In this document: one piece after another, positions 36,201 through 47,462 of the stretch
Layout of the letters: every line of letters starts with the position of its first letter
Numbering within the stretch: the stretch's first letter is position 1
Source of the DNA: Protostelium mycophagum
Lineage: Eukaryota; Evosea; Variosea; Protosteliida; Protosteliaceae
NCBI GenBank assembly: GCA_002081555.1
Contig: MZNV01001923.1
Coordinates: 1-52,075 of the forward strand
Length of the DNA: 52,075 nt
Reading direction: 5' to 3'
The notes under the pieces: model-generated
Database searches by the model: none
What the model was told of the DNA's origin: nothing
What the model saw: the letters and a program-made list of their open reading frames with translations, nothing else
Made by a program: the position numbers and the translations under genes

Positions 36201-37042
36201 TAAACCTTCAAAGAAGGTGAAGTTTGGGCAGTAGATTTATGCCAAGTGTATTCGTGCGGCTTTGCCGCAAACACCAAGACCTGCATAAAGTCACCACAAA
36301 GCCTCAGAGAATATATATCTTTGTGGCTTTCTAAAACAAAAACACTTTGACGCCATCATCGACGTGCGATTTCATTGACATGAACAGATCAGCGATTTTG
36401 GAATGTCTCGGGAGAACAGTGCATATGAGGCAACCACAAAAGTACTCCCCTATAAATGGAGCGCGCCAGAAGTCATTGAGAGGGGCCAGAACAGCCACGC
36501 ATCCGATGTCTGGTCATTCGCCGTATGCATGTATGTCTATATGTCGAATCATCAACTCGTGAATCATCTCCTATCGCCGTCTGATGTCCACAAGATGGGA
36601 GATATACACTTTTGGAAGGAGACCTTATGCCACGATGTCTAATGGCGAATCACTCATCAGGATCAAAGGGGGATACCGAATGGAGAAACCATTGCGATGT
36701 CCGGACGTGATCTACGAGATCATGTTGCGCAGCTGGGCGATCACCCCCTCGGCTAGACCCAGTTTTGTGGCCATCTACAACGAGCTGCTGACGTCATTCT
36801 CTAATATATTATCCGGAGAGCACATGACACCAGGGGAGGCCTTCCCGACTGAAGAAGAGATCACGATCATCATCGATGCCGAGGGATACGCGCATGAGGT
36901 CCCATCTTCTACATATTCAGAAGACGAGGATTACCAAAGCAGAGCTAGTTACGAAGCGAAGAGTTACTCGGAGTCTACAGATCCGCAGACGGGTGCTTAC
37001 GCCCAGCCAGATGAAGATCATCACAGCCAAAACCTCCAATAA
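30279..37042 (+). CDS. LRR receptor tyrosine kinase
   Basis: Signal peptide MRKGVLLLFFILAISTHSQN, then an N-cap like that of plant-type LRR receptors (LVALKNFYTLMNG|DFW..NTNWNTTDTCSFVGISC), and more than 20 leucine-rich repeats spread over many small exons (e.g. YLQQLDLSRNSIFGTIPQSL, LNLGNNRLNGSLPTELG). One membrane helix follows (AGIVIGSIALLLIIMMVSLL) at about 35,550-35,610, then a complete kinase: GSGNFGVVYKGEW glycine loop, VALKGIK, MVLEFVQQGSLDHFL hinge, HRDIAARNML catalytic loop, ISDFGMSR, PYKWSAPEV and SDVWSFAV|CIWEIYTFG. HRDIAARN and the KWSAPE block mark a tyrosine kinase rather than a plant-type Ser/Thr LRR kinase. The acidic cytoplasmic tail has several Tyr-containing sites, and the CDS ends at TAA 37040-37042. 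Roughly 1,500 residues. All kinase key residues are present. Confidence 0.88.
33847..33872. repeat. perfect 26-bp palindrome inside an LRR-kinase intron
   Basis: ATTCGTATGAAAC is followed directly by its exact reverse complement. The outer bases GGTCC (33838) and GGACC (about 33,892) pair again. It lies in the intron that starts GTATGG after LMFSKER and ends CACAG before NPITGA (about 33,832-33,942). It would fold into a long perfect hairpin in the pre-mRNA. Confidence 0.85.
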
Positions 37043-37409
37043 AGAGTCTCTTTGCAAAGACAGATATTCTCGGTTTCACCTAGTGGCGGCCAGTCTCTAA
37101 TTTGACCTGCCAAACACTCTCTGTGTTCGCGGGCAGCCGGGGTTTCTCTAATGAGAGGATGTGATTTTCCGCAAAGACTGTCGGGTTGCATCGGAGAGAA
37201 GCGCAGCCTGAGGTGGCCTTAAGAGGCCAATGAGCAGATGGGGATGCTTGAACTTCCGATTATAGGTAGGGTGTGTCAAACTTCTGAACCATATCTCAGG
37301 TTCGTCTTCTCAAGAAGCGTGCGTAACACACGGCCGTCGCTAAAAATGGAAGGTTTTGTTGATTGAACCATCAGTTAAGTTGCCCTTCTCATTCTTCTCT
37401 TGGCAAAAG
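37043..37409. other. GC-richer intergenic region, possible non-coding RNA
   Basis: A 367-bp gap without a protein gene. It is less AT-rich than other gaps here and holds several self-pairing stretches, for example CTCTAATGAGAG at about 37,155 and GGCCTTAAGAGGCC at about 37,218. I could not match it to tRNA, SRP RNA or a known snRNA. Confidence 0.3.
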
Positions 37410-40400
37410 ATGAGGAGGCTCATCTTCTTCATCGTGAGCTTCTCATCATCTCACTATATTTAGTCTCTAAAGCCTTCAGGTGGCCTTCTTCGCATGCGTC
37501 TCCGCCCAAGATGATCTGCGCTTTATCAATCAGACCGTCACTCAGCCAATCGAATACATGAGTGTAACAAGAGTGAACCTCCGTATGCCCAATGAGATTT
37601 CCTCCATACTCACTCTCTCTTACGATCAGCTTCAGTCGGATGTGATCCTCTTCAACCTCCAAATTCCTCTGCTAAAGACACAGACCTACACGGTGAGATG
37701 TCAACATTCGATCCAGTCCATTTCTAAGCACATTAGGTCAGCGGCGGCTTCAACGGTAAGACCTTCAACGCCGAGCTAAAGGTCAGGAACATCACATCAT
37801 CCGGGCCCAATGGGATTGTGGCGGGCGCGGTAAACGCAGCAAACGCCTTTAAAGAATCCGCCAGTGCTTTATTGCTCTGTCTCACAGGTTTTTCTGCCAT
37901 CATTGTGGGAGGAAAGGGATGGGTCAAGAGCGCATCCGCCGTAGTGCTTCTCTTGGCGCTTTTGTCTGTGGCGAAGGTGAGCAGGAGATTACCGGCACCT
38001 CTAAGCACTTGACAGGGAGCGAGAACGGTGAACGCCACTGCTCATATCAGCCTTCCCGGAAGCGTCACGCAGTTTTGTCTCAACAATGTCTGTAACACGC
38101 TGGACAAGAGCATTCCACAATCTACAACGGTCGATTTGGCCACATCTACCGAATGGGGTTCTACCACAGAGGCGATATCATCCACTGTATTGCAGACATC
38201 TACCGTCTTGAGGAGCACTACAATAGCAGCAACAACTTCTCAAGCACAGAGCACTTCAGAGGTGGAGAGTACCACACAGGCACAGTCCACGACGGTGGGA
38301 GGGACTTCTACTGAAGCACAGAGCAGCACAGAGAGATGGACATCGACTGAAGCGCAGAGCTCTACAGTTGTGCATACGTCTACACAAGTCCAGAGCTCCA
38401 CTGTCGTCCAAAGCACATCAGAGGCGCAGAGTACGACTCAGGCCCAGTCTTCTAGTGAAGTACAAACCAGTACACAAGCCCAAAGCACCACAGTAGCTCA
38501 ATCAACTTCTGTTCCAGAGACCAGCACTGTATTTGACAGCAGTACCGAGAGATATACCACTACACAGGTATTTCATTATTCAGCTCTTCAAAGTATTGTC
38601 TGAATTCATTTTTAGGCACGGAGCTCCACCGAAAGGCAGACGTCAACACAGCAACAATCATCCTCTATTGCGGATACATCAACTGAGTACGCAACATCAA
38701 CCATAGCAGAGAGTAGCACAAGAGCGCAGAGTACCACTGCCGCACAGAGCAGTAGCGAGAGATGGACAAGCACCCAATTCCAAAGCTCAACAGAGGTGAT
38801 GTCAACTACAGAGGCACAGACGAGTAGTGTGGCTGCATCATCTACCATCTTCCAAAGCAGTACAGAAGCGGACACAACTACCGTGGCCGGTAGCTCTACC
38901 GAGGTGGGCCTTCTAACGATATGTTTATGTCATTATTTATTTATTCCAGGCCCAAACGTCTACACAGGCCAGGTCGAGCACTGAGATATACACTTCAACA
39001 GTTCAGCAGTCATCTACTCAATGGATCACTTCAACACAGTTTCAATCATCCACTGCTCAATCATCCACTGCTCAATTATCCACTATGTTTGAAAGCAGCA
39101 CAATGGGGTCATGCAACATAGACCACACGTGTCCCACCAGTTCTTTCTGCAATGAGAACTCTCAATGCGAGTTGAAACGTCCTGACGGCCAACAATGCAC
39201 AGCGGATTTCCAATGCCAAAACGTTTGTACCGATGGCACTTGTAGTTGTGTAGACGTAGACTCCATGATCACATTGCACAATGGAACACAGATCAGAGCT
39301 GGAGACGCAAAGCAAGGAATGTCGCTAATGGGCCTTCACGGATCGGAGAACATCATCTGGGCCGTTATGTTGACACCACCCAGAAATGTACCATTCTATG
39401 GCATCAACGGAGGTCCAAGGTAAGATGGAGCTGTTTCTGTTTGGCTCTGCCGAAAAGAAGTTTCCTCAACTTGGACTGTTTTTGTTGGTGTTTTGTGGCA
39501 CGAATGTTGTAAGACTGACACTTGGCAGAATATTTGCCAAAGCGCATCCTTTCTACAACGCCTTCTTCGGTACAGTAGGCCTTCTAGATGGACCGCATAG
39601 GCTTATCCGTATGGGCAGAGGTTCATGGGTCAAGCAGTACAAGGAGGAAGAATGGTCGACGATAACGATAGACGATTTAGAGGTGACTTTCATTCTGATG
39701 ATGTCCGATTAACCGTAGCAGATCGAGAATAGATATGCATCTGTGGTGTCATTCTTCACTCTCTCAATGGAAGAGACCTATCCTTCTTATGTGTCTTCGG
39801 ACCTTCTCAGCAGTTCAAACACCGGCCTCTTCTCTCCCATGCCATACTGTGAGATGCTCATCATCTTGAGAGTCATGCCTAGACTCATTGAAATGTTTCC
39901 TGTGGATACTTCCGAAGCTTTCGACCTTCATTCTCCACAACTTGGAGGTGTACTCAGTGAAGAGAAGATGAAAGAGACTGGAGCGCGTATTGCAAGTACA
40001 TTGGCAGAGAAGCACAACAAAATCAGCTCTGGATGGTTCAGAGCATCAAGAAAAGCAGAATGGAAGAGTGTTCTGCTGAAGCACATCAGAGAACAACCTG
40101 CACCAGAAGGTTTCTTGCACAATTACTATGCCGCAATGACGATGACGATGGTTGCGCCAGACTTTAACAGATTAAGAGGGGGCAATATCATGGGATGGCT
40201 GGAATATGCAGACCCAAAAGAAGGAGAAGCTGTCATCTCTGAGTTTGTAGAGATGTTTATGGCAGAGATGAAGGGTCAGGTGCGAGTGTCATCTACATGC
40301 GTGACGAGTAGATACTGACTCTTTCAGGTCAAGAACTTTTCGGAGGAATTTATGATGCAAGATGTGCCGATGCACAAGAGCGCAATGTATGATCTTGATC

Positions 40401-40420
40401 ACAGTTTGGTCAATTTCTAA
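37410..40420 (+). CDS. secreted mucin-like protein with Hint (Hedgehog/intein)-like domain
   Basis: Signal peptide from two exons (MRRLIFFI|VAFFACVSAQDD), about 860 residues. After an N-terminal domain (~150 residues, two hydrophobic stretches) comes a Ser/Thr/Gln region of about 350 residues built from roughly 10-residue units such as AQSSTERWTST, a likely O-glycosylated stalk. A Cys-rich segment follows (CNIDHTCPTSSFCNENSQCE, CQNVCTDGTCS), then a Hint-like domain: CVDVDSMITLHNGTQIRAG with a first-position Cys, KQGMSLMG, PFYGINGGPRIFAKAHPFYN with the conserved His, and a terminal FFTLSMEETYPSYVSSDLL strand pair. The usual terminal His-Asn is not seen. The C-terminal part is helical, ending HSLVNF and TAA at 40418-40420. 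Hint domains self-cleave; activity here is unproven. An intron near 39,421-39,530 has a GGCTCTGCC dyad. Confidence 0.75.
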
Positions 40421-40464
40421 GAAGACAATAAATAGATAACACATCACTTCTTTATCTTCCATTT

Positions 40465-40800
40465 TCAATTTGATGCAGTGATGCGGTGCTTCTTTTGGAA
40501 TGAGCGGATCCTAGATACATAAAACTGAGCAAGAATTGGAGGAATATCCGTTGCTTCTGTCATGTCGTTTTTCCACCTTTCTTTGCTAATAGATTTTCCG
40601 TGGTCACCGTTGTTTGTGCAACTTTTTACGGTCGGGTGGTGGGGCCAATTTTCGAAATTTAAATACCGGTAAAATTTTCCTTCCGGAGAAATTGTGGTCA
40701 ATTTTTTCTTCAAAACCGGCCAACCCTCATCATTGCAATATGAAAGAGGACACTCACAAAGAGGATGATATTGACCAGCCTTCCCCTTTTTATCTTTCAT
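40465..40800 (-). CDS. hypothetical 111-residue protein
   Basis: A single open frame from ATG 40798-40800 to TGA 40465. It begins MKDKKGKAGQYHPLCECPLS, is rich in Lys, Cys, Trp and Pro, and ends FQKKHRITASN. CxC..C spacing near the start hints at metal binding, but no family is recognised. It is convergent with the Hint gene (44-bp gap) and divergent from the CLU gene. It may be a real single-exon gene or part of the CLU gene's 5' flank. Confidence 0.35.
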   Translation of the reverse strand: MKDKKGKAGQYHPLCECPLSYCNDEGWPVLKKKLTTISPEGKFYRYLNFENWPHHPTVKSCTNNGDHGKSISKERWKNDMTEATDIPPILAQFYVSRIRSFQKKHRITASN

Positions 40801-40975
40801 GTGTCAATCAGCGGCGAATGAATTCTGCAATTGGCAAAGAAGAGAAATTGTAGGGCCGCCTTCTGGCATCATCCCAAAGAATGTTCATCGTTTTGCAGGA
40901 TCAACTTATTCTTCGCAACAAAGGACGCGCTCAAATTGCCTGAGATCAATCCAGTTGACAAGTTCGTCTCAGAGT

Positions 40976-43900
40976 ATGATCTGGTCGCTGATTTTGCTCA
41001 GATGGATCGACGAACAAGGATCTTCGCCCCCCAAAGATGAAGTAGAGAATGACTTGGTGCAATCTCTGCAGAAAAAGGTATTTCTCAGGTGATTCAAGCA
41101 CAACGAATTTACAGAGTTGTAGATAAGAGAACAAGAGCTGATCATAAAGGATCTTACGGAGCGCCTGCAGCGCACAACTATCGGGGGCGAATCTCCAGAC
41201 ATTTTATTGAAGTCTCACCAACTCTCCCCCCTCGATTCTCCCTCTGTATGATGATGTCATCATTGTACAAATTGACGTTTGAAGGTACAATACATCCCGA
41301 CCTCTCTTCTCGGTGAAAATGATTTGAGTCTTCTAAACAGTGGAGAAAGATCACCGGTAACATTTTGAAATTTGAACAAGGCAGATCACTTCCTTACCGC
41401 CAATTCGCGGTAACTAACGTGAAGTTTAACGAGGTGCAGCTGCGTCTGCAGTTGGTAGAGATTCTTATTCCAAAACTCATTGTTTTATGCAAAGACATCT
41501 TCTGTTCATTTGCCGTAACAAAATACAGTGACACAAGTGATGACGTATTTGACAGGTGTCAGATTCATACCTTGATATCCGAGATTCAGGGAATTTTGTA
41601 CAAAATGAGGTCAACAAGATTGAAGAGGACGTGGACCGCTTTACAAAGGGGTGCGTACTCTTTTCAATGACGCAATGAGCAATATATCCTCTTTAAATTG
41701 CAGCAAAGCTGCAAAGAAATGATTTTAACAAACCGCATCAAAAATGACATTGATCCTCATCATCACGGGTGTCGTCATGGCATTGTCGATGATATCGCAA
41801 TGACCTGACGCAACATCCAAAATTCAAAAGTAAATGTGATAATAATTATTATACATTTCTGAAGTAGTGATTCAGGTTGACGGACACTGCACTTTATGGT
41901 GATGCGTACTGTGATGATGCATATGTCCTTGGTATTTGTGAAAATAATACAACTTCTGAACCTGAAATAAATACACCAAAGATTCCAGAGATAACAACTG
42001 TATTTGAAAAAGTAAGAAGTCTTGGGCATTTTTATCTCCTTATACATGATTTAATTCACATATTATGTGGTGGTAACGAATGTGTGCCTTCCAAACACGT
42101 TCCAGTACCACTGCGCAATAATAAAAATGTCACTGTGTGTTATCCTCGTGTTTTGTCAGAAGGAAGATGGGACGTTTAGACGCGACTTACGTGAAATAGG
42201 TTTTAAATGATAAATATGACTGGTTGGATTCAAAAAGAGATGAAACATCACGAGATTGGAACGAGGAATACCAAGTATGTCTAGTTGTAGATATCATTGT
42301 AGACAGTCCAAAAAAACGTTTACAATATCCATCAAAGGATTAACTTTGTGATGAAAATTCATTGAGAACAGACGTGGTATTCACAATTTATTCAAGCATG
42401 CCACAGCGACAGCATCCATAAGATGGTTGAAGGCGGAACAATACCCAGGAGCCTGGGGAGGGTCTCACAAGAGTTTGGTACGATATCATAATGTCATGTC
42501 GTGTCATGTCATGATGACGCTCATGACAGCTGACACGGCGACAATTTACGCGAAGATTATCATCAGCGAGTTTGGACTTCCAAGTGAACAGAAAACCATC
42601 AAACCGATAAGTAAGTTAAAAATCATCTCGAACATGCCAAGTATATTGACCTCTACAGACGTAAGAGGAATTGCAGGAGGGACTAAGTATAGAGTACAGA
42701 ACATATTCTTCAAGTTTGCATTGGACGTTCAGATCAATAGCGATCCGGTGATGTGGATGTATGGAGGCGACCACCCCGACCACAGAGCCGCAGGTAAATC
42801 CGCCAAAAACGAGATGAAAGGCGTAGAATGTCATTCTTCCTGCTATGTAAGTGTCAGACACATGTCAAGATGACATATTTGACGTGTATAGGTCCCCGGA
42901 TTGAGCTATCCGATGATGGCATCAGTAGATTACAAAGGATTCACCGTCCTCGCCATGGCGATCCTCCCAATAGATCAGGTGAAGATCCTGTTGTAGATGG
43001 GTTCTCATGGCGAGTTGTAGACGACACTGAGATATGGCTCAGACGATGGGGGACTGCATACGCATGCGGATGATGAAGAAATCAATGAGAAGATGAGATT
43101 GGCAGGACAGAAGTTAAATCTTAGAGGTCATTACACCGGGTTGACAAATAGAAAATACATATACGGCCCAGGGGATATTGAAGCACACCGTGGTCACGTA
43201 AGTGAAATCTCAGTGAAATTTCAACTGAACTCAATGTACGTAGGATGGAAGGATATATGTCATAGGTATGTCGACATCAAATTTCTGTGACATGACATGT
43301 GTCAGATTTTGGCAGATTAATGCCACCAGACGACCCAGAGCTGAGGCTGTACAAAAACAGTAGGTCCGTTTTCTCCGAGTTGTTACGCCCAGAATTTGTG
43401 ATATCTTACAATAAACCCCTCTGCAGCGACGCCTTCACCAGGTATGATATCGTATGGAGATTCAATCCTCAGCCATTCCACAGATGGAATAGTGACATAA
43501 ACCAAATGGAGAGAATCAAAATCAACAATGAGGTCCGAGAAGCGTCCAAACAGTTAAGAGACCGAATCACATTTCTTGGAAAGTTTTACGATCAGGCACC
43601 GATACCTTGGCATCTCATCTTCTCGTCAACACGTGGGTTTATGTCAGATGATAGATCTGACACCTGTCAGATATCGACAAGTTGGAACAAGTGATGGATC
43701 TGTTTGAATCTGCAGGAATGCACCACAAGGGCGTTAACATGCGGCACATCGGGCTGCTATTTACCAAAACTCTCTCTGAATACGGCAGAAAGATGGTCAT
43801 GTCTTTAGGAACGATCCGGGTTGCCAAGAGTGATATGAGGACGATATTGAGACATAGGATGAAGAATGTACAAGCTCCTTCTGATGAGCGTGAGTATTGC

Positions 43901-45136
43901 ATTACATCATTCGACTCGGCATCGGACAACATCCTGTTGCATCATCCGCTCCAAACATTCATACGCATCTCATTCATCATTGCTAATATTTAGCAGCATT
44001 CAAAACAGTCGTGGTGAAATATCTCAACCAGCTCGTGGGATTAAGTAAAGCTTCAGTCACGTATTGGAGGCGGGACATCTGCAAGAAGCTCAAAGAATGG
44101 TTTCAATTTCCACTGGATCAGGAATACATTTCTAACTTCGACTTGCGAAGAGAGTGCAATCTGAGCATCGTGTTAATATGTCTTATCAGATCTTCAGGCA
44201 TTGAGGTTTGTCGTGAATCTCTTTATATCTCAAGATATCGCAGTTGAATACAGACGCAAAGAAGAGGCTGAATAACAGGGAAGTGTTCAAATTCAACGAG
44301 GGGGATATTCTTAGTATGGAAGCTGTCACCCGTCACAAGTCGGATGTTTATTTTTCTTCTGGCATCCTGACGCTCTATAAAATGGAGAAAATGAAACGCA
44401 AAGGGGCAGACATCCAAAACTTGTTGAGAGTTGTTAACTGCGCCGCCAGCCTGTTCAAAAACGCACTACGTAAGGATGACATGAGACGACTTGAGATGAC
44501 TTGAGATGACTTGAGATGACGTGATGACAGGTCGGAACACTTCCTCACACCTGTATCCGATGGTACTGGGTATCACTTTGACCCGAAAGGTGGAGTTGCT
44601 GGATGGAAACGTTCCCGACGACTTGTCCTTCCGGTATCTATTTCTCTTCTTATCTCGATCTATACAGGGTAAGAATATTTATATCTGTCTCTTGTTGCAA
44701 CAATACTGCAAGCAGAGATTACGCTGCTGCAGTTGAGTACTTACGCCGTAATGTTTATGCAGCTCTGCTGCCTTCGGCGACTTTCTCTGCGTATACTCTT
44801 GGATAAAAATATCTTCATGTTGGGCCAAGAGCAAAAGTTTACCGTTTCTGTTGTCATCATGTGGTGCTTTCTGCAGCTCTGCTGCTGAAAGTGATCCTAC
44901 ACTCTGTGGAGATTCAACAGATCTCCGACTTCTACCCAAGATTGACTTGTAATACAGCTTGGCCAAAGTTGCCTGTGGTTCACGAGTTCTACATCCGGGG
45001 TCTTCGGTCCTACGCGATATTCTGTGAGAAGAGAGGACTATTCACGAAGAAAGAAAAGTTATTACAAGAGGCCACAGAAAGACAGAGGATACTTGATGAA
45101 TTGGTTGAAGAGAAGCATAACCTACTGGATTTTTGA
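40976..45136 (+). CDS. CLU (clustered mitochondria)-family protein, divergent
   Basis: N-terminal coiled-coil exons (SSPPKDEVENDLVQSLQKK, QELIIKDLTERLQR, NEVNKIEEDVDRFTKG) lead into CLU-domain blocks: DSKRDETSRDWNEEYQ (RDWNEE is a CLU hallmark), HKMVEGGTIPRSLG, GTKYRVQNIFFKFALDVQ, GKSAKNEMKGVECHSSCYVP, ASVDYKGFTVLAMAILPID, MRLAGQKLNLRGHYTGL, GDIEAHRGH|ILADRLMPPDDPE, ELLRPEFVISYNKPLCSDAF. It continues helical to HNLLDF, TGA 45134-45136. CLU proteins bind mRNAs for mitochondrial proteins and control mitochondrial distribution. At about 850-900 residues it is shorter than CluA (~1,300), and no C-terminal TPR array is evident. The start at 40976 is the least certain part. Two long introns (41651-41874; about 44,668-44,905) hold GC dyads, and one (44481-44520) a 10-nt tandem repeat. 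Confidence 0.75.
44481..44520. repeat. 10-nt tandem repeat in an intron
   Basis: TTGAGATGAC occurs three times without interruption at 44491-44520, preceded by a degenerate unit. It lies in the intron that starts GTAAGG after FKNALR in the CLU gene. Confidence 0.85.
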
Positions 45137-45952
45137 TAAAGTTGATATGGCAATGGGAAAGTGGAACAATGATAACAAACCGTGAGAAACACGGTCCTTA
45201 ACGAGCATTTTCCTTCCGTTTGGTTTTATTTCCCAGTCATGAGCTGCTGAGATGACATATCCACACCCATCATCGCCCTTCTCTGCTGTCTCTACTGCAC
45301 GACTTATGCCCATTCACAGTCTGTAAACCCATCGCACTGCTTCTGTCAGTCGTCGTCTAAAACAGAGTCGCGGGTCAATGGATCTTAGGGGGCTGGCTGA
45401 TCTCCTCACCAACAGATCTTCCAACTACATCTGCAAAGTCTTCAAGCTCTGGGATTAAATGTCAGAACATGATGAAAAGTTCAATTCGTCTGCAATCAGA
45501 ACCTATCACAGATTCATTTACTCCCATGAGATCAACATTTCAGCTTCTTTGAAATTTGATCAGTTTCGATGTACACCCGCACAAGGGCAACTAACGTGAA
45601 GTCAATCTTTGTAGAAGTCTGTCCTCAATCTTAAGGCACAAGGTTCGCCTCAAAAACTTCCAACATGCGGAGATTCCTTCAGAAAGGAAACCTCTTCGCA
45701 AAACTCAAAGCCCTCGCAGTAACTACCGCGAAAAAGTTCACGGTAAGAGATTTACAAGCCAGATTTTAAGGTGATGCTCGTCACCTGTCAGAACCACGGG
45801 ACGAATAATCGATTTACGTCAAGACCTTTCCGTTGATGCCAGAAAATGAGTTCGAATTTTCGTCCGCTACCGCTCGAACGCTACGGTAGTAACCGTGAAC
45901 ATACCTGCAGACATTTTTCTTTCCAGTCCTTCAAATTCGAAAGTCCTTCAAC
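45137..45952. other. 816-bp intergenic region before the protease
   Basis: No supported gene. It has three copies of a GC-containing motif family with TTACCGCG or GGTAAC and AACGTGAA cores (about 45,590, 45,715-45,750 and 45,870-45,905), the last about 50 bp before the protease start. A 34-codon frame beginning MRRFLQKGNLFAKL (45664) is open here and could be an upstream ORF or chance. Confidence 0.4.
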
Positions 45953-47265
45953 ATGAGCAAGTTGATCCTCTTGGCCGTTGTCGCCCTTTCCGCAGTTGGT
46001 GAGAAGTTCCCCTCTTAACAAGGGATCTCGACTCATTATTACAGCTTTCGCAGCAGAAGTGTCCGAAGCGGATCACTGGTGGGCAAGATCCATCGACAGA
46101 AACAACGACATCCACCCGGATCATGCTAACAAGACTCACTTTGGACACTGGATGAGAAAGCACGGCCACGTCTACAAACACGATGTCGAGCACAGATACA
46201 CCAACTGGAAGAAGTCCGTTCAGAGAGTCTGGGAACTCAACCAGAGAACTGGTGCTTCATGGGTCGCCGGTCTCAACCAATTCTCCGCCCACACCGATGA
46301 AGAGAAGAAGAATCTCTTGGGAGGAGAGATCGACATGACAAACCTGCCAGCTTCCAGCCCCGCTCCCGTCAATGAGACAAAGAGAGTGAGTCATTTAAAT
46401 GTGGGATCTTTATTTGTGACACCATACAGTTCAGACCTGATTGGATCGACTGGTCCCAGAAAGGAGCTGTCACCAGCGTAAAGAACCAAGCTCAATGTGG
46501 AAGGTGAGATCGAAAAGCTTCGACATCCGACTCATGATATCACAGCTGCTGGTCTTTCTCTGCTGCTGCCGCTTTAGAGGGAGCCATGGCCACCTCTGGA
46601 AAGGGAATCAAGGACCTCTCTCCTCAGGAGATCATTGAGTACGTCTTAAAGTTTAAAAAATAATTTCTGACTCAGATCAGCTGCGCTGGACTTGGTGCCT
46701 GCGGAGGAGCCGATCCCATCGCCGCCATCAGATGGGGAGGAAGAAATGGAATGTCATACTGGAACGAGTACCCTTACACAGCCGGTCAACAAGGTTGCCG
46801 CGTGAGTACCTCTAAAACACTTGAAATAATCTGATCAAATCATCAGAACACCGCCAAGCACTTCTGGTGTAACGATGTCGCCACCTCTACCAACGGAAAC
46901 GACGGCAGTGCTGCCGATCTCATTGCAGGAGGACCAGCTTCCATCTGCTTCCACGTCAATGATGACTTCTTCCACTACTCATCTGGTGTCTACTCTGAGG
47001 CCTGCAGCACCAGCATCAACCACGCTGTTCTCGCTGTCGGTTACGCCCAGAACTGCAACGTAAGTTTTTCCCGCCAAAATCAGAAATGTTCATCTACAAC
47101 GAACAGAGAATGACCATCTTGCAGAACTCTGGAAAGGACTGCTACATTCTGAAGAACCAGTGGGGAACCAGCTGGGGATCAGGAGGTTACTTCTTGATGC
47201 AAAGAGGAAACAACATGTGCGGTATCGCTGGATATGTCTCCAGACCCTACAACTGTCGCACTTAA
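45953..47265 (+). CDS. papain-family (C1A) cysteine protease, preproenzyme
   Basis: Lysosomal or secreted endopeptidase. Signal peptide MSKLILLAVVALSAVGAFAA; I29-type propeptide with FGHWMRKHGHVYKHDVEHRY, SWVAGLNQFSAHTDEEK; mature enzyme from about FRPDWIDWSQKGAVTSVKNQ. The active-site Cys lies in QCG|SCWSFSAAAALEGAM, joined across the intron at 46503-46542. LSPQEIIE and SCAGLGACGG follow; the active-site His is in STSINHAVLAVGY and the Asn in ILKNQWGTSWGSGGY. It ends RPYNCRT, TAA 47263-47265. About 365 residues. All catalytic residues are present; the ERFNIN-like helix is short, and KNQWG replaces the usual KNSWG. Confidence 0.92.
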
Positions 47266-47462
47266 ATTTATATAAATAAGATGTGATGTAGACTCCAATA
47301 CATGTTTGTGATAAAGATGCAACTACAATGCTACATTTTAGTCCGGCTTTGTATCTTCCAAATTCCTGAATCTTTGCCGGTAAGGTTTGCGGTAATAACC
47401 GTGTCCTTAACGCACAAAAACTCTGAAATAAAAGGTATAAAACCGAAGCCAGGGCATAACAT

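Noticed and set aside
44603-44900. Frames rich in Leu/Cys between CLU exons
   Set aside because: These are the long dyad-bearing intron; CLU coding resumes at VILHSVEIQQ.
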